Of a stretch of 6,197 bases of DNA, positions 1 to 6,197 are shown one piece after another; the stretch's first letter is position 1; every line of letters starts with the position of its first letter. The translations under genes and the position numbers were made by a program. The DNA comes from an uncultured Solobacterium sp. GTDB taxonomy: Bacteria > Bacillota_I > Bacilli_A > Erysipelotrichales > Erysipelotrichaceae. A model generated the notes under the pieces. That model did no database searches. It worked only from the letters and a program-made list of their open reading frames with translations, and had not been told where the DNA came from. The stretch covers positions 1-6,197 of the forward strand of contig CALEMV010000313.1 in assembly GCA_937910655.1 (NCBI GenBank), read 5' to 3'.

Positions 1-2877
1 CATCCGATTACTGGTATTGTTGGTCCTAATGGTTGTGGTAAATCAAATATCGCTGACTCAGTACGTTGGGTACTAGGTGAACAAAGTGCTAAGAGTATGC
101 GTGGCGATAAAATGAATGATGTTATTTTTGCGGGTAGTGCTGATCGTCGTAGAGTCAATATGGCGGAAGTTACTTTAGTATTTGACAATACAAATCACAT
201 TTTAAATGATGACAAAGACGAGATAGAAGTGACGCGTCGTCTTTTTCGTGATTCTGGCGAAGCAGAATATTTAATTAATCGCAAAAATGTACGTTTAAAG
301 GATATTGTTGATCTTTTCTTAGATACAGGACTTGGTAAAGATAGTTTAAGCATTATCTCACAAGGTAATGTCTTATCTTTTGCGGAAGCAAAGCCTCTTG
401 AGCGTCGTGGTATCTTTGAGGAAGCTGCAGGCGTAGCGAAGTATAAAAAGAGAAAGCTAGAGTCTTTATCAAAACTAGAAAGAACAAAGGCAAATTTAGA
501 TCGTTCTAACGATATTTTAATTGAGCTTGAAAAGCAGGTTTCACCATTAAAAAGACAAGCTAGAAAAGCAGCGATTTACCGTGAAAAGAAGAAACGTTTA
601 GAAGAAATCGAAATCTCCGTACTAGTACAAGATATTGAAAGTATCCACGCAGATATTGAGACTGCAAAAAAAGCACTCTTTGATATTGAAACAAAGACAA
701 CAATGTTTTCTACAGATATTCAAATCAACGAAACAAAACTCTCTGAAAGTAGAAGACAGATTTCTATATTAGACCGTGAAATTAACGACTTACAAGATGA
801 ACTAATGAAGAAGTTCAATGAAATTGCTGGTTTAGAAGCACGTCGTACAGAGCTTGATGAAAAGCGTAAGTATATTGTAGAAACTGGTACAAATGAACAG
901 AAGGCTAAACAACTTGCCGGTTTAATTGAAGAAGCTAGAGTTGAGTATGAAGACCGTCAAAGGCGCTTAGATGATTTGAATACGGAAATTCGTTTATATT
1001 CACAACAATTAAGTGCTGCGGCAGCAAATATCGTTGATAAACGCAGTGAATATGACCAAGCATCCAATCGTTTACGTTCACTTGAAAACAGAAAGAACGT
1101 TATTGATCAGTTAATGCGTAATCCGTTCAACAACCAACAAGGTATTCGTTCTATTATGGATAACCAGAATGCTTTATCCGGTATTTTGGGTGTAATTGGA
1201 CAAGTATTACAGGTCGAAAATGGTTATGAAGAAGCAGTTTCAACAGCCTTAGGTGCAGCAATGAATCATATCGTTACTGTTGATGAGCAGGCTGCTCGTG
1301 ATGCAATTCGTTTCTTGAATCGTAACCAATCAGGTCGTGCAACATTCTTACCATTAACAGTATGCACACCTCGCAATGTATCTCAAGATAATCAGATTAT
1401 TTGTCAGAATACAAAGGGTTATTTAGGTGTAGCTGCAGAATTTGTTAAAAATAATGATCAGTTTGAACCGGTAATTACGAGCTTATTAAATAATGTTCTT
1501 GTTGTAGAGGACATGGAAGCTGGTAATGAGTTATCTACATTAACCAAACGCTTATACAAGATTGTGACACTTAGTGGAGAAGTCATTCACCGTGGTGGTT
1601 CTATGACTGGTGGTAAAACACGTCACGATACAAATATCATGACTATGCGCAAAGAAGCAGAAGAAATTAATGCGTTAATTGATGCGGAATCTGCGCGTCT
1701 AGAACTTGCGACAAAGGCTTTAAATCAAGCAAACGAAGCTCGTGATAAAGCAGCGCAAGCGATGAGTGAAAAGCGCTATGCAGTTGCGGCTCTTGAACCT
1801 GTCGTAGATGCTAAGAAAGCTAAGCTTGAAAAGTTAAAGAATGACTTAGCATTATTAGATCCTAAGGGATTAAATCATGAAAGTGATGAATCTCATACAG
1901 AAGAATTGATTGTCCGCCTAAACCAAGCATATCTAGAACGTGATACAATCACAAATGATATGAAAGCAAAGCGTGAACAAAGATATCAGATTAACCAAGA
2001 AGCAGAACGTAGAGAACAACAAACTCGTCAAATGCGTAAAGAATTAAGTACTGCAGAAGCCAGTGCAAATGCAATTAAAGTTGATCAAGGAAAGCTTGAA
2101 ACACGTATGGAATCTTGTTTACAAAGACTTGCAAGCGAATACCAGTTAACATATGAATTTGCTAAGACTAAGGTAACTGATGAACAGATTGAAAATGCAA
2201 AGGAAGAAGTTGCACAGTTGCGTGCAGATATTGAACGTCTTGGTAATATCAATATGAACGCACCAGAGGAATATAACGAAGTTAATGAACGCTATGAAAC
2301 TTTAAAGAATCAGATTTCGGAATTAACAGAAAGTGTTGATAAGATTTTAGCTGCGATTGATGAGATGGATACAGTCATGAAACGTCAGTTTAAGGAAACT
2401 TTCGATAAAGTTAACGCAGAGTTTAATGATATTTTCCGCGCCCTTTATGGTGGTGGTAAAGCAGTTCTTACACTACAAGATCCATCAGATATCTTAAATA
2501 CAGGAATTGATATTGATGCACAACCTCCAGGTAAGGCTGTTCAAAATAACATGTTATTCTCTGGTGGTGAAAAGAGTTTAATTGCATTATGTGTACTATT
2601 TGCAATATTGAAGATTAAACCTGTACCTATGGTCATTCTTGATGAGGTAGAAGCAGCGTTAGACCCAGGTAACGTAGAGCGTTTTGCTCAATACTTACAT
2701 CACTATACACACCAGACACAGTTTATTGTTGTTACACACCGTCCTGGTACGATGGAAAAGGCTGACGTACTATATGGTGTAACAATGCAAAACCAAGGTG
2801 TTTCACAGATGTTAAAGGTTGCCTTACACGATGCTCTCAGTATGGCAGATGCTACAAATGAGGAGGTACAAGCATGA
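1..2877 (+). CDS. smc: Chromosome segregation ATPase SMC, 5'-truncated by window edge
   Basis: SMC is the ATPase of the bacterial condensin-like complex (with ScpA and ScpB in this family), which loads on DNA and organises and separates chromosomes. The frame is open from base 1, so the start lies upstream; 958 residues are visible. In visible numbering, Walker A GPNGCGKSN is at 8-16, followed by WVLGEQSA. A Q-loop region (IISQGNV) and FEEAAGV...KYK follow near 110-148, then a Lys/Glu-rich coiled-coil arm to about 390. The hinge spans about 391-545 (GRATFLPL; GGSMTGG at 532-538). A second coiled-coil arm runs to about 785. The C-terminal ATPase head carries the signature FSGGEKSL (853-860), Walker B VILDEVEAALD with D881/E882, and the H-loop VVTHR. 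Aligning Walker A with B. subtilis SMC suggests about 23 residues are missing. The full protein would then be about 981 residues, some 200 shorter than the usual 1180 or so. It overlaps ftsY by 4 bases (ATGA). Identity is secure; only the true start is unseen. Confidence 0.98.
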   Translation, partial: HPITGIVGPNGCGKSNIADSVRWVLGEQSAKSMRGDKMNDVIFAGSADRRRVNMAEVTLVFDNTNHILNDDKDEIEVTRRLFRDSGEAEYLINRKNVRLKDIVDLFLDTGLGKDSLSIISQGNVLSFAEAKPLERRGIFEEAAGVAKYKKRKLESLSKLERTKANLDRSNDILIELEKQVSPLKRQARKAAIYREKKKRLEEIEISVLVQDIESIHADIETAKKALFDIETKTTMFSTDIQINETKLSESRRQISILDREINDLQDELMKKFNEIAGLEARRTELDEKRKYIVETGTNEQKAKQLAGLIEEARVEYEDRQRRLDDLNTEIRLYSQQLSAAAANIVDKRSEYDQASNRLRSLENRKNVIDQLMRNPFNNQQGIRSIMDNQNALSGILGVIGQVLQVENGYEEAVSTALGAAMNHIVTVDEQAARDAIRFLNRNQSGRATFLPLTVCTPRNVSQDNQIICQNTKGYLGVAAEFVKNNDQFEPVITSLLNNVLVVEDMEAGNELSTLTKRLYKIVTLSGEVIHRGGSMTGGKTRHDTNIMTMRKEAEEINALIDAESARLELATKALNQANEARDKAAQAMSEKRYAVAALEPVVDAKKAKLEKLKNDLALLDPKGLNHESDESHTEELIVRLNQAYLERDTITNDMKAKREQRYQINQEAERREQQTRQMRKELSTAEASANAIKVDQGKLETRMESCLQRLASEYQLTYEFAKTKVTDEQIENAKEEVAQLRADIERLGNINMNAPEEYNEVNERYETLKNQISELTESVDKILAAIDEMDTVMKRQFKETFDKVNAEFNDIFRALYGGGKAVLTLQDPSDILNTGIDIDAQPPGKAVQNNMLFSGGEKSLIALCVLFAILKIKPVPMVILDEVEAALDPGNVERFAQYLHHYTHQTQFIVVTHRPGTMEKADVLYGVTMQNQGVSQMLKVALHDALSMADATNEEVQA
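2861..2867 (+). promoter_or_regulatory. Ribosome binding site of ftsY, inside the end of smc
   Basis: AGGAGGT lies 6 bases before the ftsY ATG at 2874 and is embedded in the last codons of smc. It is a near-perfect match to the anti-Shine-Dalgarno sequence. Together with the ATGA stop/start overlap it fixes the ftsY start and suggests coupled translation of the two genes. Confidence 0.9.
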
Positions 2878-3845
2878 GTTTTTTAGATAAGCTAAAAGAA
2901 GCCTTCTCTAAAAAAGATGATAAAGCTACATATCTTTCTGGTTTTAAAAAATCAAAACAAACATTTGGTGATCAATTAAACCAAATGCAATACAAATACA
3001 AAGGGGTAGATGATGAGTTCCTTGAACAATTAACAATTATCCTTTTGGAATGTGATGTAGGTATTGAAACAGCAGACTATATTTGTGAACAGATGAAGAT
3101 AAAATGTTCTGAATATCCTACTATTACTTTTAAATGGGCGATGAATTTCTTGCTTGAAACAATGAAAGAGATTTATGAAGCTACACCAGATAAGCCAATT
3201 TCATTTAATGAAAATGGCACAACAGTTTTCTTATTAGAAGGTGTTAATGGCTCAGGAAAAACTACAACATCGGCTAAACTTGCACGCATGTTTTTAGACC
3301 AAGGAAAGTCAGTCGCATTTACTGCAGCGGATACATTCCGCGCTGGTGCAATTGATCAGCTTGCAAAATGGGGAGAACGTTTAGGAGTACCGTGCATCAA
3401 GGGAATAGAGAACGGAGATCCTAGTGCAGCCATCGTTGATGGATGCAGATATGCTATCGAAAATAAAATAGATATCTTATTATGCGATACAGCAGGTCGG
3501 TTGCAGAACAAAGCAAATTTAATGAACGAGTTATCAAAAATGAATCGAGTGGCAGCTAAGGAAATTCCTGGAGCACCGCATAATACATGGCTTGTATTAG
3601 ATGCAACAACAGGGCAAAATGGTTTGTCTCAAGCACAAATTTTCGCAGAAGCAACAAATTTAAGCGGTATTATCTTAACAAAGATGGATGGAACAGCAAA
3701 GGGTGGTATAGTGATTGCGATTAAGCATAAACTACATATTCCTGTATATTATTTAGGATTAGGTGAGCAGCCTACTGACTTACGTCCATTTGACTTAGAT
3801 GCATACTTATATAGCATTTCAGAAGGGCTAGAAAATGCAAAGTAA
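2874..3845 (+). CDS. ftsY: Signal recognition particle receptor FtsY (SRP GTPase)
   Basis: FtsY is the SRP receptor. It binds the SRP GTPase Ffh at the cytoplasmic membrane, and reciprocal GTP hydrolysis hands ribosome-nascent-chain complexes to the Sec translocon. The 323-residue protein is the short Firmicute type. It begins with a Lys-rich amphipathic stretch ([14 protein letters not shown]) that may act as membrane anchor, and it lacks the long acidic A domain of E. coli FtsY. An N domain (about 22-105) is followed by the G domain. G1 GVNGSGKTT is at 123-131, [11 protein letters not shown] at 153-163, G3 DTAGR at 205-209, G4 TKMD at 269-272, and the closing [12 protein letters not shown] at 295-306. 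All GTPase motifs look intact. GSGK replaces the GVGK I recall from B. subtilis, a minor change. The start is set by the AGGAGGT site and the overlap with the smc stop. The gene overlaps ylxM by 11 bases. The related SRP GTPase Ffh is less likely because there is no methionine-rich M domain after the G domain. Confidence 0.97.
   Translation: MSFLDKLKEAFSKKDDKATYLSGFKKSKQTFGDQLNQMQYKYKGVDDEFLEQLTIILLECDVGIETADYICEQMKIKCSEYPTITFKWAMNFLLETMKEIYEATPDKPISFNENGTTVFLLEGVNGSGKTTTSAKLARMFLDQGKSVAFTAADTFRAGAIDQLAKWGERLGVPCIKGIENGDPSAAIVDGCRYAIENKIDILLCDTAGRLQNKANLMNELSKMNRVAAKEIPGAPHNTWLVLDATTGQNGLSQAQIFAEATNLSGIILTKMDGTAKGGIVIAIKHKLHIPVYYLGLGEQPTDLRPFDLDAYLYSISEGLENAK
3821..3827 (+). promoter_or_regulatory. 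Ribosome binding site of ylxM, inside the end of ftsY
   Basis: AGAAGGG lies within the last ftsY codons, 7 bases before the ylxM ATG at 3835. It is a moderate Shine-Dalgarno match. With the 11-base gene overlap it implies that ribosomes finishing ftsY can supply ylxM initiation. Confidence 0.7.
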
Positions 3846-4152
3846 GTTATATTACAACAGTTTATTAGACTTTTACGAAAAACTATTAACACAGAAACAA
3901 CAAGAGATTTGTAACTTCTATTTCCGAGATGATCTATCATTGCAGGAAATCAGTGAACTTGTAAATACATCACGTGCAGCGATTCATGATACAATCAAGC
4001 GCTGTCGTATTGAACTAGATTCTTATGAAGAAAAGTTAGGTATGTATGCTTCTTACACAAAACGATGCAAGCTATATGAAAAGATTCGAAAGGTTGGTTC
4101 AGCAGAGGTTGTTAAATTAATCGACCAATGCTTAGATACAGAAATTGATTAA
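3835..4152 (+). CDS. ylxM: YlxM-family helix-turn-helix protein (SRP-associated)
   Basis: This 105-residue protein belongs to the YlxM/p13 family (UPF0122), small sigma-70 region-4-like helix-turn-helix proteins normally encoded beside ffh or ftsY. Family members have been described as interacting with and modulating the SRP pathway in streptococci; a DNA-binding role is only suggested by the fold. The sequence shows the family pattern: a tyrosine-rich N-terminus (LLDFYEKLLTQKQQ, residues 10-23), then FYFRDDLSLQEIS leading into the helix-turn-helix at about 34-56 (recognition helix TSRAAIHDTIKR). A charged C-terminal helix with YEEKL follows. Its length is close to the usual 105-115. It starts inside ftsY and ends 10 bases before the ackA ATG, with the ackA ribosome binding site directly after its stop. 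No ffh follows, unlike the common Firmicute order. Family assignment is firm; the molecular role rests on homology and context. Confidence 0.93.
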   Translation: MQSKLYYNSLLDFYEKLLTQKQQEICNFYFRDDLSLQEISELVNTSRAAIHDTIKRCRIELDSYEEKLGMYASYTKRCKLYEKIRKVGSAEVVKLIDQCLDTEID

Positions 4153-4159
4153 GGAGGAA
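4151..4159 (+). promoter_or_regulatory. Ribosome binding site of ackA
   Basis: AAGGAGGAA overlaps the ylxM stop codon, and its AGGAGG core (4152-4157) ends 5 bases before the ATG at 4163. This decides the ackA start. An in-frame TTG at 4145 would add six residues, but it would place this site inside the coding region and lacks its own Shine-Dalgarno sequence. Confidence 0.9.
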
Positions 4160-4162
4160 GAT

Positions 4163-5359
4163 ATGAGTAAGGTCATTTCAGTAAATTCAGGATCATCATC
4201 ACTAAAGTTTCAATTATTTGATATGCCTAGCGAAACAGTATTAACAAGCGGACAGGCAGAACGTATTGGGCAACAAATGGGCGCTTTCACGATTAAGTAC
4301 AATGGAAAAAAGGAAACAGAGGAACTTCCAATTCCAAATCACAAAGTAGCTGTTGATATTCTATTAAATAAATTAACAGAACTTGGCATTGTAGAAAATC
4401 TTGATGAAATCAAGGGTGCAGGACATCGTATCGTGCAAGGTGGTTCCTCATTTGATCAGTCTGTAGTTGTAGATGAAGAAGTTGAAAAGATTGTTGAAGA
4501 ATATGGTGAATTAGCGCCATTACACAATCCTGCACATTTAGTATGTTATAGAGCATTTAAGGAATCTTTACCTAATATAGGTCATGTATTTGTCTTTGAT
4601 ACAGCATTCCATCAGACAATGCCTGAAGAATCATATATGTTCCCGGTACCATATGAATGGTATACAGATTATAAGATTCGTCGTTATGGTGCACATGGTA
4701 CAAGTCATCAGTATGTTAATCGTCGCACTGCTGAATTAATGGGTAAGGATGTTAATACATTAAACATGATTACATGCCACCTAGGTAACGGTGCCTCAAT
4801 CACTGCTATCAAGAATGGTAAAGTGTTAAATACATCTATGGGATTAACACCATTAGGTGGAATTATGATGGGCACTCGTTGTGGTGACATTGATCCAACT
4901 GTTGTATACTACATGATGAAGAAGTTAGGATGCACTCCAGATGATATGGATACATACTTAAACAAGAAGTCTGGCATGTTAGGTATTTCAGGTATTAGTT
5001 CTGATGCTCGTGATGTTCAAGCAGCTATTGATGCTGGTGATCCACGTGGTATTCTAACTGGAAAACTCTATACAAACCGTGTTATTAACGTTGTAGGTGG
5101 CTATTACTTCCAATTAGGACACGTAGATGCAATTGCATTTACAGCAGGGCTTGGCGAAAATGATGACGCATGCAGAGAACGTATTTTAAAGGCTATGGAA
5201 GAAGCTTTAGGCTTAAGTATCGACTACGAATTAAATGCTACAATTCATGGTAAGGAATGTCTCATTTCCAAGCCTGATTCAAAGGTACAGGTATGGATTG
5301 TTCCTACAAACGAAGAAGTTGTAATTGCACGCGATACAGTTAGATTGTTAGGTCTATAA
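4163..5359 (+). CDS. ackA: Acetate kinase
   Basis: Acetate kinase catalyses reversible transfer between acetyl phosphate + ADP and acetate + ATP. It is the last step of the cytosolic phosphotransacetylase-acetate kinase route, which gives fermenters ATP by substrate-level phosphorylation and sets the acetyl-phosphate level. The 398-residue protein is full family length (about 395-405). Visible landmarks are the N-terminal signature VISVNSGSSSLKF with N8, and GHRIVQGG with R89. FDTAFHQTMP carries D146 and GAHGTSHQYV carries H178. HLGNGASI (206-213) and TRCGDIDP with R239 follow, and NEEVVIARDT near the end carries E384. These match the substrate- and Mg-binding residues known from the Methanosarcina enzyme (R91, D148, H180, R241, E384). 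Start M4163 follows a strong ribosome binding site. The gene sits 10 bases after ylxM, its stop overlaps the next ATG by one base, and pta is not visible. I found no cre-like operator upstream. Butyrate or propionate kinase is less likely given the close match to AckA signatures. Confidence 0.98.
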   Translation: MSKVISVNSGSSSLKFQLFDMPSETVLTSGQAERIGQQMGAFTIKYNGKKETEELPIPNHKVAVDILLNKLTELGIVENLDEIKGAGHRIVQGGSSFDQSVVVDEEVEKIVEEYGELAPLHNPAHLVCYRAFKESLPNIGHVFVFDTAFHQTMPEESYMFPVPYEWYTDYKIRRYGAHGTSHQYVNRRTAELMGKDVNTLNMITCHLGNGASITAIKNGKVLNTSMGLTPLGGIMMGTRCGDIDPTVVYYMMKKLGCTPDDMDTYLNKKSGMLGISGISSDARDVQAAIDAGDPRGILTGKLYTNRVINVVGGYYFQLGHVDAIAFTAGLGENDDACRERILKAMEEALGLSIDYELNATIHGKECLISKPDSKVQVWIVPTNEEVVIARDTVRLLGL

Positions 5360-6197
5360 TGAATCTCGATTTTAAGGCATTATTAAAGACAATTGAGGAT
5401 GCAGATGTCATTACACTATTTAGACATACGCATCCCGATTGTGATGCTCTAAGCTCTCAGAATGGCTTGTGTAGTTGGATTCAAGCAAACTTTTCAGACA
5501 AAAGGGTATATAGATTGGGGGATGAGACAACAGATCAAACTGTTTATCCACCATCTGATATAGTAGATGAAAATACAATACGCTGCAGTACGGCAATTAT
5601 TTTGGATACCGGAAACAAAGAACGTATTGATGATCAACGATATGCATTAGCAAAAAAAGTAATTAAAATCGATCATCATCCAAATCTTGATTCATATGGA
5701 AATCAGAATTATGTCTATGAAGAAGCAGCTGCCACTTGTGAAATACTCACAGGTTTCTTTGCAAGCTGTGAGAATCAGATTATGAATCATGAGATTGCAA
5801 CATATCTTTATAAAGGGTTATTAACTGATACTTTATGCTTTAGAACAAGTAACACAACACAACATACACTAGAAATGGCAGCTAAACTCGCATCATATAA
5901 TTTAGCAATTCCAGAACTAAATCGTGAGTTATTTGATGTTAGTTGCAAAACATTCCATTTCAGTAATTGGATTCGTTCCAATACACAGTTATTTGGAGAG
6001 CATTTAGCATATGTAATCATTCCAGAAGCTATCCAACATGAATACAATATCAGTGCTTCATCAGCACGTAATCGTATTGACGAGATTGGACATGTGAAAG
6101 AATTTTCAATTTGGGCTATCTTTACAGAGAAAACTGTAGATGGACATAAACTATATGACGGATCATTACGTTCTAAAACGGCAATCATAAATACAAT
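5359..6197 (+). CDS. nrnA: DHH-family phosphoesterase, NrnA-like nanoRNase/pAp phosphatase, 3'-truncated by window edge
   Basis: The frame opens at an ATG sharing its A with the ackA TAA stop (TAATG) and stays open to the window end, giving 279 visible residues of an expected 310-325. NrnA proteins degrade 2-5 nt RNA fragments and dephosphorylate 3'-phosphoadenosine 5'-phosphate (pAp) to AMP, using two Mn ions in the cytosol. Metal-binding motifs in order are FRHTHPDCDALSSQ (H23, D27, D29), ILDTGN (D83), KIDHHPN (D105-H107) and GLLTDTLCF (D157). ERIDDQRY (88-95) and SNTT (164-167) match B. subtilis NrnA closely. The DHHA1 substrate domain begins about 190 and reaches GSLRSK (268-273). The window stops before the expected GGGHxxAAG motif. 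Compared with the B. subtilis enzyme, TDTLCF replaces GDTGRF. Only a weak AGG (5350-5352) precedes the start, so translation probably depends on ackA. No transmembrane or PAS/GGDEF region precedes the DHH domain, which argues against GdpP. DHH membership is certain; the NrnA label is likely but untested. Confidence 0.88.
   Translation, partial: MNLDFKALLKTIEDADVITLFRHTHPDCDALSSQNGLCSWIQANFSDKRVYRLGDETTDQTVYPPSDIVDENTIRCSTAIILDTGNKERIDDQRYALAKKVIKIDHHPNLDSYGNQNYVYEEAAATCEILTGFFASCENQIMNHEIATYLYKGLLTDTLCFRTSNTTQHTLEMAAKLASYNLAIPELNRELFDVSCKTFHFSNWIRSNTQLFGEHLAYVIIPEAIQHEYNISASSARNRIDEIGHVKEFSIWAIFTEKTVDGHKLYDGSLRSKTAIINT

Noticed and set aside
97..108. ATG at 97 as the smc start.
   Set aside because: The same frame is open to base 1 and encodes the essential Walker A motif and WVLGEQ upstream, so the real start lies before the window.
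2907..2918. A6G slippery-looking sequence early in ftsY.
   Set aside because: The in-frame codons are AAA AAA GAT, so the A_AAA_AAG heptamer is out of phase for -1 frameshifting. The normal frame gives an intact FtsY.
3749..3940. Minus-strand open frame of 63 codons across the ftsY/ylxM junction.
   Set aside because: It lies antisense to two conserved overlapping genes, shows no recognisable family and has no ribosome binding site I can support.
4109..4137. Possible ackA promoter inside ylxM: TTGTTA, 17-base spacer, TTAGAT with a TG upstream of the -10.
   Set aside because: It matches about 4/6 and 3/6 consensus bases, which is common by chance in AT-rich coding sequence. It lies wholly in the conserved ylxM reading frame. 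Transcription start mapping would be decisive.
4145..4162. Upstream TTG start for ackA that would overlap ylxM and add six residues.
   Set aside because: The AGGAGG site at 4152-4157 is perfectly placed for the ATG at 4163, and the family N-terminus begins there with MSKVISVNSGSSS.
4708..4890. Minus-strand open frame of 60 codons inside ackA.
   Set aside because: It is antisense to the most conserved part of acetate kinase and reads as a shadow of that codon pattern.
5808..6188. Minus-strand open frame of 126 codons at the right edge.
   Set aside because: The + strand here encodes a convincing DHH phosphoesterase with ordered motifs. The antisense product has no family features.

Overview
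The window is an AT-rich, fully coding stretch in which five genes run head to tail on the + strand: smc (5' end missing), ftsY, ylxM, ackA and an nrnA-like DHH phosphoesterase gene (3' end missing). Junctions are a 4-base overlap, an 11-base overlap, a 10-base gap and a 1-base overlap. There is no intergenic space for a separate promoter or terminator, so the simplest reading is one polycistronic operon that continues beyond both edges. I see no RNA genes, mobile elements, CRISPR arrays, long repeats or credible minus-strand genes.

The organism is probably a low-GC Firmicute (Bacillota). The smc-ftsY-ylxM order, the B. subtilis-like SMC, FtsY, YlxM and NrnA sequences, and strong AGGAGG ribosome binding sites all point there. 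The SMC is unusually short (about 980 residues when the missing N-terminus is added), a size I associate with Mollicutes. However, smc ends in TGA and tryptophan is encoded by TGG, so the mycoplasma code (TGA = Trp) is not in use. An Erysipelotrichia-type lineage, related to Mollicutes but using the standard bacterial code, fits best; this is inference.

Layout: 1-2877 is SMC, the chromosome-organising ATPase. 2874-3845 is FtsY, the signal recognition particle (SRP) receptor GTPase. 3835-4152 is YlxM, a small helix-turn-helix protein associated with SRP. 4163-5359 is acetate kinase. 5359-6197 is the N-terminal part of an NrnA-like nanoRNase/pAp phosphatase.

The first three genes form the familiar chromosome-segregation/protein-targeting cluster. 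In B. subtilis it continues into ffh, the SRP GTPase gene. Here ackA and nrnA sit in that place, joining membrane-protein targeting to acetate/ATP metabolism and RNA-fragment turnover. I found no clearly new biological system. The points worth a second look are the operon composition, the symmetrically shortened SMC arms and the tight translational coupling, especially at ackA/nrnA.
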